The notes under the pieces: generated by a model
Told to the model about the DNA's origin: nothing
Database searches by the model: none
Seen by the model: the letters and a program-made list of their open reading frames with translations, nothing else
Program-made: the position numbers and the translations under genes
Part shown: piece by piece, positions 45,048 to 54,169 of the stretch
How positions within the stretch are numbered: position 1 is the first letter of the stretch
Layout of the letters: every line of letters starts with the position of its first letter
NCBI RefSeq assembly: GCF_030381805.1
Contig: NZ_JAUDRH010000002.1
Coordinates: 372,001 to 436,000, forward strand
Direction of reading: 5' to 3'
DNA from: Chlorogloeopsis sp. ULAP01
Lineage (GTDB): Bacteria > Cyanobacteriota > Cyanobacteriia > Cyanobacteriales > Nostocaceae
Length of the DNA: 64,000 nt

Positions 45048-45108
45048 ATCGTGAATCCAATAGACGATAAAAACTTTCTTGCTGCTTTCCAAATCAGCTA
45101 AGAATCTA

Positions 45109-45360
45109 TCATTCCTCAGGAGGGCGTTCTTGATCTTTGCTAATTCCTAGCTGTTCTTTGGAGCGTTTTAATCCTTTCCAAATGTCTTTGATTTGTTGAT
45201 ATGCCTGATCCGAATCTATTTTGCCGTTGGTTTCTAGACTGCAAATATAGCTAATTCGCTGTGCAAATTCTTGTAAATTTGCATTGAATGCTAGATTCTC
45301 TGGTTTAACTTCACCATGATAAGGACGGTATGTATACAGAAACTCATCTTTGTTTGTCAT
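45109..45360 (-). CDS. Small conserved cyanobacterial protein
   Basis: An 83-aa soluble protein with YRPYHGEVKPENLAFNANLQ, FAQRISYICSLETNGKID, and IWKGLKRSKEQLGI. It resembles a widespread cyanobacterial hypothetical family (possibly DUF7219). It is acidic at the C-terminus. Function unknown; it is convergent with the preceding gene. Confidence 0.7.
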   Translation of the reverse strand: MTNKDEFLYTYRPYHGEVKPENLAFNANLQEFAQRISYICSLETNGKIDSDQAYQQIKDIWKGLKRSKEQLGISKDQERPPEE

Positions 45361-45478
45361 TTTCGATTCTTAATTTAGAGTTAGTAGCAGGGTAGCGTAA
45401 AATCTTTAAACGATTCTTCAGTAATTGACATGAATTTTATATAGCTATTCTGAATCATTGCTCTGAAATTTACACCAC

Positions 45479-46702
45479 TCAATTACTACACAATAAATGC
45501 CAACATTCTTGAGCGATCGCCCAGTCTTCTTGGGTATGAATCACCAAAATTCTCACTTTTGAATTAGCTGTGGCAATATCTCTATCTTCAGGTGAACGTG
45601 TATTTTTTTGGGGATCGAGTTGCAATCCCAGAAATTCAAAACTTTCACAGGCAGCAGCCCGAATCTCCGAAGAATTCTCTCCAATTCCTGCGGTAAAAAT
45701 TAAGGCATCTAACCCTCCCAAACTGGCAAGCATTGCACCAATACCAGAGCGGAGACGATGAACGTAGATTTCAAGCGCTAATCGGGCGCGTGAATTACCT
45801 TCAACTAGAGCCGTCATAATTTGCCGCATATCCGCAGATATACCCGATATTCCCTGCAAACCAGAGGCTTTATTCAATAACCTATCCAACTCGTCAGCAG
45901 TGTAATTATTCTGCCGCATCAGGTAAATTAAAATACCAGGATCAACGGAGCCAGAGCGACTACCCATCATCAAACCCTCAAGAGGCGTAAACCCCATTGT
46001 GGTATCTACACTGTAGCCATTACGGATAGCAGCAAGAGAACAACCGTTACCCAAGTGACAGGTGATTAGGCGCAGGTGCTTCAGTTCTCGCCCTAAAATT
46101 TGTGCTGCTCGTTGAGCACAGTACTGGTGACTAATCCCGTGAAACCCGTAGCGTCGGATACCTTTTTCTAGCCATTCATACGGCCCAGGATAGACAACCG
46201 CAGCAAGAGGCATTTGTGTGTGAAATGCGGTGTCAAAAACTGCAACTTGGGGTAATTCAGTGCCGAGAATTTGTTCAACTACTTCCATTCCTTCCAAGTT
46301 AGCAGGATTGTGAGCAGGGGCTAAATCGGTTAAGTCAGCGATCGCAGCTTTCACTTGAGGAGTCACTAGCGTACTGGAGCGAAACTTTTGTCCTCCATGC
46401 ACGACTCGATGCCCGACAATATTAATTGCCTGCGGTTTTTCTAATACCTGTGTTTTGCCACTCCACAGTGTTTCGAGCATCTTTAAGGTTGAATTAACCC
46501 GCGAAACAGAGGGTAGCTCATCTTTGAGCACAACTCCAGTAGCTGTTTTTACCTTGAGTTCTGCCACACCTTGCTGATGCGTCCAGTCAATCTGTGCTTC
46601 CCAAAGAGGTTCAGGTGGTTGTGATGGTAGTACATCATGCCTAAGTGCATACAGGCAGCTTTTTTGACTGCTTGAGCCTGCATTTAAAACTAAGATATTC
46701 AT
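45479..46702 (-). CDS. ackA: Acetate kinase
   Basis: A 407-aa ASKHA-family kinase that converts acetyl phosphate and ADP to acetate and ATP. Diagnostic segments are NAGSSSQKS, VFDTAFHTQMP, YGFHGISHQYCA, LITCHLGNGCSL and MMGSRSGSVDPG. I chose ATG 46702 rather than an upstream TTG at 46720. It is the last gene of the carbon-metabolism run that begins with phosphoketolase, its acetyl-phosphate supplier. The gap from the phosphatase gene is 27 nt. Confidence 0.96.
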   Translation of the reverse strand: MNILVLNAGSSSQKSCLYALRHDVLPSQPPEPLWEAQIDWTHQQGVAELKVKTATGVVLKDELPSVSRVNSTLKMLETLWSGKTQVLEKPQAINIVGHRVVHGGQKFRSSTLVTPQVKAAIADLTDLAPAHNPANLEGMEVVEQILGTELPQVAVFDTAFHTQMPLAAVVYPGPYEWLEKGIRRYGFHGISHQYCAQRAAQILGRELKHLRLITCHLGNGCSLAAIRNGYSVDTTMGFTPLEGLMMGSRSGSVDPGILIYLMRQNNYTADELDRLLNKASGLQGISGISADMRQIMTALVEGNSRARLALEIYVHRLRSGIGAMLASLGGLDALIFTAGIGENSSEIRAAACESFEFLGLQLDPQKNTRSPEDRDIATANSKVRILVIHTQEDWAIAQECWHLLCSN

Positions 46703-46729
46703 TTTGTTTACCAAGGACAACGCCTAGCT

Positions 46730-47368
46730 CTAAGTTCCTGTTAAGGCACGTAGTTCTTCCGGCAAGTAATAGCGATCGCCCAACACTTCTAATAATGGGC
46801 CATGATGATCAAACTTAACAACACTAACAGAGGCAGCCAAAGCATTAATGCGATCGCGGTATCGTCCTAAATCTATACCCAACAATCCACATAGAATAAT
46901 CCGCAAAGTTGCTTTGTGCGACACCACTAAAACATTGCCTGTGGTATATTTTTCTTCTATTTCAGCAATAACTACTGAAGAGCGGCTGGCAATTTGGACG
47001 GCAGTTTCTCCATCAGTTGGAGGGTTCCAAGCAGGTTCAGTCAACCACCGAACATAATCATCCCTGTAGTGTTCTTTTACATAATCTACGGTTTTGTCTT
47101 CCCACTGACCGTAGTTAATTTCTTTTAGCCCATCCCGCAGTTGCATTTCCATCCCGATCGCATCACACAACGGCTTGGCAGTGGCGATCGTGCGTTTCAT
47201 TGGACTGACATAAATAGCTTCCCAGGGTAGTTTGCTATAAGTCTCGGCAAACGCCTGAGCCATCAAATGTCCTTCTGGGGTTAAATCCGGATCTAGTACA
47301 CCGCAATAACCACCTGTGCGACTGTAAATTGTTTCCCCGTGTCGTAATAGGTATAATTTTAGGCTCAT
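46730..47368 (-). CDS. Histidine phosphatase family protein (phosphoglycerate mutase-like)
   Basis: A 212-aa protein with the RHGE motif (LLRHGETIYSRTGGYCG), DPDLTPEGHLMAQ, SPMKRTIATA and the second histidine in VSHKATLRI. These are the features of the branch 1 histidine phosphatase superfamily, including cofactor-dependent mutases and fructose-2,6-bisphosphatase-like enzymes. In this operon, a sugar-phosphate or phosphoglycerate substrate is likely. The exact reaction cannot be assigned. Confidence 0.88.
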   Translation of the reverse strand: MSLKLYLLRHGETIYSRTGGYCGVLDPDLTPEGHLMAQAFAETYSKLPWEAIYVSPMKRTIATAKPLCDAIGMEMQLRDGLKEINYGQWEDKTVDYVKEHYRDDYVRWLTEPAWNPPTDGETAVQIASRSSVVIAEIEEKYTTGNVLVVSHKATLRIILCGLLGIDLGRYRDRINALAASVSVVKFDHHGPLLEVLGDRYYLPEELRALTGT

Positions 47369-47409
47369 AGGTTAATTATTAAAATCAGTGAACAAGTAGC
47401 CTTCATGAA

Positions 47410-47540
47410 CTGCGTATAGAAGAGGACAAGGAGAGGGGAAGATGGAGGAGATGGGGAAGATAGGGAAGATGGGGAAGAATTTACTCTGATTGCTTCCTCA
47501 CCTCCCTCAACTCCTTGTCTCCTTGTCCTAATTTTCTTCT
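47410..47540. repeat. Purine-rich tandem repeat with inverted flanks
   Basis: Tandem GGGGAAGAT/GGGAAGATG-type units (about 47436-47480), then a pyrimidine-rich part. GGACAAGGAG (47423-47432) and CTCCTTGTCC (about 47519-47528) are inverted, so the region can form a long hairpin. It lies in the 191-nt gap between the glycogen phosphorylase and phosphatase genes and may attenuate or stabilise the message. Confidence 0.6.
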
Positions 47541-47559
47541 GCCTCCTGCCTTATACTGA

Positions 47560-50142
47560 CTAGACCTTAGCTCCTAACCACGCTTGAGAAGCTTGAGAAG
47601 CCACAGATTGTGCTTCTTTTCCCATGTCCGGTTTTGGTTGTACGTACTCTTGCATTTCTACATTAACTGGCTGGGCGTTCCAAATTTCTTGGCAATATTC
47701 CCGAATTGCACGATCAGAAGAGAACTTACCCATCCGTACAGCATTGAGAATTGACATTCGTGTCCATTTTTCCTCGTCGCGGTAAGCTTGATTTACCTGC
47801 TCCTGACAGTCTACATAAGACTGGTAATCGGCAAACAGCATATACTGATCATGATAAAGTAACGAATCTACCAACGGTCGGAATAAACTCGTATCGCCAT
47901 GAGAGAAAAATCCTGAACTAATCAAATCAATTACTGTTTTTAGTTGCGAATTGGCATGATAGTAATCCCAAGGGTTGTAGCCTTTGGCTTTCAATGCATA
48001 TACCTCTGGTGTTGTCAATCCAAACAAGAAGAAATTCTCAGCTCCCACCTCTTCGCGAATTTCGATATTGGCGCCATCAAGCGTGCCAATTGTCAATGCT
48101 CCATTCATAGAGAATTTCATGTTGCCAGTGCCAGAGGCTTCTTTACCAGCAGTAGAGATTTGCTCCGACAAATCAGCAGCGGGATAGACTCGCTGACCAA
48201 ACCTAACATTATAGTCTGGCAGGAAAACCACCTTGAGGCGATCGCGTACATCAGGATCGTTATTAACTACCTGAGCTACGGAGTTGATGAGTTTAATAAT
48301 CAACTTGGCCATGAAATAGCCAGGAGCTGCTTTACCACCAAAGATGAAGGTGCGAGGTACAACGTCAATATTAGGATTTTGCTTAATCTGATTGTAGAGC
48401 GTGATAATATACAGCGCGTTCAGGTGTTGACGCTTGTACTCGTGAATGCGCTTTACCTGAACATCAAACAGCGATTGAGGATTGATGTCAATTGCATGAT
48501 TTTTCTTGACGTACTCTGCCAAATCGCGCTTAATGTCCTGCTTAATCTGTCGCCATTGTTGCCTAAACTCAGCATCCTCAACAAAAGCTTCTAGTTGCTT
48601 TAGTTCCTCTAGATGTTTTATCCAGTTTGTCCCGATTTTGCGATTAATTAGTTCAGCCAGTTTAGGATTACTCACTACTATCCAGCGGCGTGGTGTCACA
48701 CCATTAGTCTTATTACTGAACTTTTCAGGCCACAATTCATAAAAATCCCGAAGCACATCCTGCTGAAGTAACTTTGTGTGCAGTGCAGCAACACCATTGA
48801 TGGCATGAGACCCAACACTAGCTAAGTGTGCCATACGGATATACTTTTCGCCACTTTCATCAATCAGTGAGAGTCTGGCAATGCGCTGGTGATCGTCGGG
48901 ATATTTAGCCCGAACTTGACCGAGGAAACGTTGATTGATTTCATAGATAATTTGTAGATGCCTGGGTAGAAGTCTACCAAATAGGCTTAGAGGCCACTTT
49001 TCTAGAGCTTCAGGTAATAAGGTATGGTTGGTATAAGCAAAAGTATTTTGGGTAATCTGCCAAGCTCGATCCCAATCCATTTGATGCTCATCCACCAACA
49101 ACCGCATTAATTCAGCAACACCAATAGCAGGGTGGGTGTCATTGAGTTGGACTGCAAACGACTCGTGGAAGTTATCTAAACTATCCTGTCTCTGCAAGTG
49201 CAAGCGGATCATATCTTGCAGGGAACAAGAAACAAAAAAGTACTGTTGTTGCAGACGTAGTTGTTTACCTTGAATTGGCTCATCATTGGGATAGAGAACT
49301 TTAGTAATATTTTCTGCAACCACTTTTTCGTTGACTGCACCATAGTAGTCGCCAACATTAAACGCCTCAAATTCAAATGATTCGGGAGCTTCAGCTTTCC
49401 ATAAACGTAAAGTATTGGCAGTATTGACTTTATATCCAAGGATTGGTGTATCGTAAGGAACACCCTTGACAATTATATCGGGAATCCAACGAACTCGATA
49501 GTGACCTTTCTCGTCGTTATAGGCTTGGGTATAACCGCCAAATTTTACATCTATACTTGCTTCTGGACGCTCAATCTCCCAGGGGTTGCCATAGCGTAGC
49601 CATTTATCGGTGATTTCAATTTGCCAACCATCGCGAATTTCTTGATCGAAAATACCAAATTCGTAGCGAATACCGTAGCCGATCGCTGGAATTTCTAAGC
49701 TAGCAAGCGAGTCCATATAACAGGCAGCAAGACGCCCTAAGCCTCCGTTACCCAAGCCCGGTTCTTCTTCCTGTTCGCGTAATTCGACAAAATCTAAACC
49801 GGATTCCTCAACTGCTCTACGCACTTGCTCGTAAATTCCTAAGTTTACCAAGTTGTTACTTAAGTGTGGCCCCATCAGGAATTCTGCGGAGAGATAGCAA
49901 ACTACTTTTACTTTACTTTTTAAGTAAGTTTCAGTAGTGTTGAGCCAGCGTTGCAGAAGACGATCGCGTACTGTATATGCCAGTGCCATGTAAAAATCAT
50001 TCTTAGTCGCAATGGCAGGATATTTACCTTGGATGTAAAAAAGATTATCAGCTATTGCTCGCTTCAGGGTTTCTAAACTTAAACCAGTGCGATCGTCTTC
50101 TACCTTGATTGTCTGCTGTAAAGTTTCTACTGGTGGGTTCAT
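47560..50142 (-). CDS. glgP: Glycogen phosphorylase
   Basis: An 860-aa GT35 enzyme that phosphorolyses glycogen to glucose 1-phosphate. The PLP site is EASGTGNMKFSMNG with the lysine in GNMK; other signature segments are GNGGLGRLAACYMDS and QLNDTHPAIGVAELMRLL. The start ATG 50142 has GAGGA. It lies 59 nt behind pgm, fitting G1P to G6P conversion. Length is typical (about 820-860 aa). Confidence 0.97.
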   Translation of the reverse strand: MNPPVETLQQTIKVEDDRTGLSLETLKRAIADNLFYIQGKYPAIATKNDFYMALAYTVRDRLLQRWLNTTETYLKSKVKVVCYLSAEFLMGPHLSNNLVNLGIYEQVRRAVEESGLDFVELREQEEEPGLGNGGLGRLAACYMDSLASLEIPAIGYGIRYEFGIFDQEIRDGWQIEITDKWLRYGNPWEIERPEASIDVKFGGYTQAYNDEKGHYRVRWIPDIIVKGVPYDTPILGYKVNTANTLRLWKAEAPESFEFEAFNVGDYYGAVNEKVVAENITKVLYPNDEPIQGKQLRLQQQYFFVSCSLQDMIRLHLQRQDSLDNFHESFAVQLNDTHPAIGVAELMRLLVDEHQMDWDRAWQITQNTFAYTNHTLLPEALEKWPLSLFGRLLPRHLQIIYEINQRFLGQVRAKYPDDHQRIARLSLIDESGEKYIRMAHLASVGSHAINGVAALHTKLLQQDVLRDFYELWPEKFSNKTNGVTPRRWIVVSNPKLAELINRKIGTNWIKHLEELKQLEAFVEDAEFRQQWRQIKQDIKRDLAEYVKKNHAIDINPQSLFDVQVKRIHEYKRQHLNALYIITLYNQIKQNPNIDVVPRTFIFGGKAAPGYFMAKLIIKLINSVAQVVNNDPDVRDRLKVVFLPDYNVRFGQRVYPAADLSEQISTAGKEASGTGNMKFSMNGALTIGTLDGANIEIREEVGAENFFLFGLTTPEVYALKAKGYNPWDYYHANSQLKTVIDLISSGFFSHGDTSLFRPLVDSLLYHDQYMLFADYQSYVDCQEQVNQAYRDEEKWTRMSILNAVRMGKFSSDRAIREYCQEIWNAQPVNVEMQEYVQPKPDMGKEAQSVASQASQAWLGAKV

Positions 50143-50201
50143 GTGTTCCTCGATTTTAAATTTTATGTAAGTTTTTATTTACCATTAGCTGTGAGAAGCA
50201 A

Positions 50202-51857
50202 TTAGGTAATCACAGTTGGCTTGTCTCTACCTGTTAAGGTGCGAATCTGAGCTATTTCATCAGCGATCGCAATTAAATTTACTAGGGCTTGCTGGGGTTC
50301 TAAGTTTTGTTTGGCAGCATCCGGCTCGTAATATTCCAGATAAATTCGCACAGTTGCACCGTGGGTACCAGTACCAGATAAACGAAAGACTATACGGGAG
50401 CCATCAGTAAATCCAATCCGAATACCTTGTTTTTGACTAATACTTCCATCTACTGGGTCAGTGTAGCTAAAGTCATCGCTATACTCAGCCTCATACTTAC
50501 CAAACTGTTTTCCTTTCAGATTTGGTATTTGCGATCGCAGTCGCTCCATTAAAGCATTGGCTCGCTCGACATCTACTTCTTCGTAATCGTGGCGAGAATA
50601 GTAGTTGCGTCCATAGTTCTGCCAGTGTTCCCGGACAATCTCCTCTACAGATTGTTGCCGCACTGCCAAGATATTCAGCCAAAACAGTACCGCCCACAGT
50701 CCGTCTTTTTCTCGAATATGGTTGGAGCCAGTACCAAAACTTTCTTCACCGCAAACAGTAGCTTTACCTGCGTCTAATAAATTACCAAAGAATTTCCAGC
50801 CAGTAGGTGTTTCGTAGCAGTCAATGCCAAGTTGCGCTGCTACTCGGTCTACAGCTTGACTGGTGGGCATCGAGCGTGCCACTCCTGCTAGACCAGCTTG
50901 ATATCCTGGAACTAAAGTAGCGTTGGCAGCTAAGATTGCTAGGCTGTCGCTAGGAGAAACAAAAAACTTGCGCCCCAAAATCATGTTGCGATCGCCATCC
51001 CCATCAGAAGCAGCACCAAAGTCAGGTGCATTTTCTCCATAAAGGAGATCAACTAATTCATGGGCATACACCAAATTCGGATCGGGATGTCCGCCTCCAA
51101 AGTCTTCTAAAGGTTTACCGTTACGCACGCTGCCTGTGAGTGCGCCTAAACGCCGCTCAAATAAAGCATGAGCATATGGCCCAGTCACGGCGTGCATTGA
51201 ATCTATGCAGATTCGGAAGTTTCTAGATGTTAAAAGTTGGTGAATGTGAGCAAAGTCAAATAGTGACTCCATTAACTTTTCATAATCCTGTACGGAGTCA
51301 ATGACTTCTACTACCATTTCTCCCAGTCGAGATTCACCTAAATTTTCCAGATCCACATCTGGCGCATCTAGGATTTGATATCGAGCTATTGTTTTGCTGC
51401 GGGCATAGATGGCCTCTGTAATTTTTTCTGGTGCAGGGCCTCCATTTTCGATGTTGTACTTTACACCAAAATCTCCTTTGATACCACCCGGATTATGGCT
51501 GGCAGATAAAATAATGCCACCCATTGCTTGATACTTGCGAATAATACAGGAAGTTGCAGGAGTGGACAAAATTCCCCTTTGACCGACTTTAATTCTGCCC
51601 ATTCCATTTGCTGCTGCCATTTTGAGAATGGTTTGAATGGCTTGGCGATTGTAATAACGACCATCACCACCCAAAATTAAAGTCTGTCCTTGCAAGTCTC
51701 CTAGTGTATCGAAGATAGATTGGATAAAGTTTTCTAAGTAATGAGGTTGTTGAAAAACACTAACTGCTTTACGCAGCCCAGAGGTTCCAGGCTTTTGGTC
51801 AGAGAAAGGAGTAGTAGCAAATGTACGAATATTTGTTGAGATATTTAAAGAAGTCAT
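50202..51857 (-). CDS. pgm: Phosphoglucomutase
   Basis: A 551-aa alpha-D-phosphohexomutase interconverting glucose 1-phosphate and 6-phosphate. The phosphoserine loop is SASHNPGGIKGDFG, the metal loop is DGDGDRN, the sugar-binding loop is GEESFGTGSNH and the phosphate-binding loop is LSGTGTHGATVRIY. It is 48 nt behind the aldolase gene and 59 nt ahead of glgP. Length fits the glucose-specific class. Confidence 0.97.
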   Translation of the reverse strand: MTSLNISTNIRTFATTPFSDQKPGTSGLRKAVSVFQQPHYLENFIQSIFDTLGDLQGQTLILGGDGRYYNRQAIQTILKMAAANGMGRIKVGQRGILSTPATSCIIRKYQAMGGIILSASHNPGGIKGDFGVKYNIENGGPAPEKITEAIYARSKTIARYQILDAPDVDLENLGESRLGEMVVEVIDSVQDYEKLMESLFDFAHIHQLLTSRNFRICIDSMHAVTGPYAHALFERRLGALTGSVRNGKPLEDFGGGHPDPNLVYAHELVDLLYGENAPDFGAASDGDGDRNMILGRKFFVSPSDSLAILAANATLVPGYQAGLAGVARSMPTSQAVDRVAAQLGIDCYETPTGWKFFGNLLDAGKATVCGEESFGTGSNHIREKDGLWAVLFWLNILAVRQQSVEEIVREHWQNYGRNYYSRHDYEEVDVERANALMERLRSQIPNLKGKQFGKYEAEYSDDFSYTDPVDGSISQKQGIRIGFTDGSRIVFRLSGTGTHGATVRIYLEYYEPDAAKQNLEPQQALVNLIAIADEIAQIRTLTGRDKPTVIT

Positions 51858-51905
51858 TTTTTATTCTCTACTAGTCAGTTTGGGACTTCTGTGTTTACAA
51901 AATAC

Positions 51906-52985
51906 TTAGTCCTGGCTAGACAATGGTGACTTTGAACCTCTAAAACCAGCGATCGCTGGTTCTGCTAATTTTTCCATTTCCGGGCTATACTTGCCATTTC
52001 TAGCAGCGCTGTTGCACTTAGCTCTATGCAGTAAAGCTTTTTGCGCTGTCTGCACATTAGCGTTATCCCCTTTCCACAACTCCAGTGCCGGCTGCTGGAT
52101 CGCACGAGCGTAAGAGAATGTCACTGGCCAGGGTAGAATCGAACTGAAGCGAGCATTCATCTCATGCAAGTGTGCAGATGCTACTTCATTGCTCTGACCA
52201 CCGGAGAGAAATGCCACACCCTGTACAGCAGCAGGCACCGCTCTCAACAAACAATCCACAGTAGCTTGTGCCACTTCGACAACATTAGCTTGCTTGGGGC
52301 AATCCTTACCAGAAATTACCATGCTGGGTTTAAGGATCATTTGTTCTAAAACAACCCGCTGCACATACAGTTGATTGAAGACAGTATGCAGAACTTCTTC
52401 TGTAACCTCGTAGCAACGCTCAATTGTGTGATCGCCATCCATCAAGACTTCCGGCTCAACAATCGGTACAAGTCCTCCTTCTTGACAAAGTGCTGCATAG
52501 CGTGCCAAGGCGTGTGCATTCGCCTCAATACAACCGCGACTCGGAATCTTCTTACTGATAGTGATGACAGCACGCCATTTAGCAAAACGCGCACCCATCT
52601 CATAGTATTCGGCAATACGCGATCGCAGTCCGTCTAGTCCTTCAGTCACCTTTTCTTGGGGATGATTTGCTAAGTCTTTGGCGCCAGTGTCAACTTTAAT
52701 ACCAGGAATAATTCCGGCATCAGTGATTACTTTTACAAACGAAGTTCCATCTTTTTTGGCTTGACGGATTGTCTCGTCATAGAGAATAACTCCGCTGATG
52801 TATTCACCCAATCCTGGAGCCGTTAAGATTAGCTCCCGATAAGCCCGGCGATTTTCTTGTGTCGGTGCGATACCCAGTGCCTCAAAACGTTTGTTGCAGG
52901 TACCGTTGCTCTCATCCATCGCCAAGATCCCTTTACCAGGAGCAACCATAGCTTTAGCAGTAGCAACAAGTTCTTGTGCGCTCAT
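51906..52985 (-). CDS. fda: Class I fructose-bisphosphate aldolase
   Basis: A 359-aa Schiff-base aldolase that splits fructose 1,6-bisphosphate. The N-terminus VAPGKGILAMDESNGTCNKRF and the segments KDGTSFVKVITDAGI, RGCIEANAHALARYA, VPIVEPEVLMDGDH and VAFLSGGQS show the plant/cyanobacterial class I type, not the metal-dependent class II type. ATG 52985 has AGGAG. It follows pstS by 45 nt. Confidence 0.93.
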   Translation of the reverse strand: MSAQELVATAKAMVAPGKGILAMDESNGTCNKRFEALGIAPTQENRRAYRELILTAPGLGEYISGVILYDETIRQAKKDGTSFVKVITDAGIIPGIKVDTGAKDLANHPQEKVTEGLDGLRSRIAEYYEMGARFAKWRAVITISKKIPSRGCIEANAHALARYAALCQEGGLVPIVEPEVLMDGDHTIERCYEVTEEVLHTVFNQLYVQRVVLEQMILKPSMVISGKDCPKQANVVEVAQATVDCLLRAVPAAVQGVAFLSGGQSNEVASAHLHEMNARFSSILPWPVTFSYARAIQQPALELWKGDNANVQTAQKALLHRAKCNSAARNGKYSPEMEKLAEPAIAGFRGSKSPLSSQD

Positions 52986-53030
52986 GATTGCAAAACTCCT
53001 ACTTCTATTTAGCTTTATTGATGCGATCGG

Positions 53031-54164
53031 CTATTTGCTGGCGCTGGGTTCATTGCTTGTACCGACTGCGATTTGGAAATCTGGACTAATTCCATCTGCT
53101 GCTGCTACCACTTTTTGAGCTACGTTCTGGGGCAGAGGAACGTATCCTAATTCGGGGGCTATCTTCTGACCTTCAGTTAAGCCATATTCAATCATCGCTT
53201 CGATTGCTTTTGCTTTTGCTGGATTGGAATATTTTTTATTCATTAACATCCAGCTATAGGTAACAATCGGATAAGAATCAGCTCCTTGTGGATCTTCAAT
53301 AAAAGCGCGGAGATTAGCTGGTAGAGTTACTGCCTCTAAGGTTTTGGCTCCTGATTGCTCGTTAGCTTCAACAAAATTACCTGATTTATTTTCCAAAACA
53401 GCAAATTTAAGATTGTTTTGTTTGGCGTAGCCATACTCTACGTAACCAATCGCACCTTGAGTTTGCAGAACTTGGGCGGTAACACCTTCGTTGCCCTTGG
53501 CACCTACTCCTGTAGGCCAATTAACGGTTTTACCTTCACCAACTTTGCTGTTCCATTCCGGGCTAATTGCACTAAGGTGCTTTGTGAATACGCCTGTGGT
53601 ACCGCTACCATCTGAACGAGACACTGGTGTGATTGGTTGGTTGGGGAGGTTAATGCCAGGGTTTGTGGCAGCAAGTTTTGGGTCATTCCAAGTCTTGATC
53701 TTGCCAAGGAAGATATCAGTATAATTTTGCCGTGATAGCTTTAATTGCTCAACACCTGGCAGATTATAACCCAACACAATTTTACCGGCGGTCATGGGTA
53801 ACATCAGTACGCCCCTGTTCTGCGGCACCTTTTGGAGTTCTTTATCTGTCATTGCCACGTCACTGGCACCAAAATCTACGATGCCTTGTGTAAATTGTTC
53901 AACTCCAGCGCCGCTACCTGTTGACTGATAACTAATCTGCAGATTTTTATTTTGTCTATTTAAGCTTTGAAACCAAGTCTGGTAAAGTGGTGCTGGGAAA
54001 GAGGCACCAGATCCAGTTAATCGCATATTTACGCCAAAATCCAGTTGTCCGACTCTAGAGACGGCTGCATCAGTGGCACTGTTATTTTGTCCGCCACAAG
54101 CAGCGACGCTGATTGCCAAAACTAATACTGAAACTTTCCTGAAGCAAACAGATTGATTAATCAT
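53031..54164 (-). CDS. pstS: Phosphate ABC transporter substrate-binding protein
   Basis: A 377-aa periplasmic lipoprotein with the lipobox VAAC (C23), then the phosphate-binding motif LTGSGASFPAPLYQTWF, and SRSDGSGTTGVFTKHL. PstS delivers phosphate to PstCAB, none of which is in the window. It begins 5 nt after the pgi stop, so translation is probably coupled to pgi. Both glycogen phosphorylase and phosphoketolase use free phosphate, which may explain its presence among sugar-phosphate enzymes. Confidence 0.94.
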   Translation of the reverse strand: MINQSVCFRKVSVLVLAISVAACGGQNNSATDAAVSRVGQLDFGVNMRLTGSGASFPAPLYQTWFQSLNRQNKNLQISYQSTGSGAGVEQFTQGIVDFGASDVAMTDKELQKVPQNRGVLMLPMTAGKIVLGYNLPGVEQLKLSRQNYTDIFLGKIKTWNDPKLAATNPGINLPNQPITPVSRSDGSGTTGVFTKHLSAISPEWNSKVGEGKTVNWPTGVGAKGNEGVTAQVLQTQGAIGYVEYGYAKQNNLKFAVLENKSGNFVEANEQSGAKTLEAVTLPANLRAFIEDPQGADSYPIVTYSWMLMNKKYSNPAKAKAIEAMIEYGLTEGQKIAPELGYVPLPQNVAQKVVAAADGISPDFQIAVGTSNEPSASK

Positions 54165-54169
54165 TGTTT

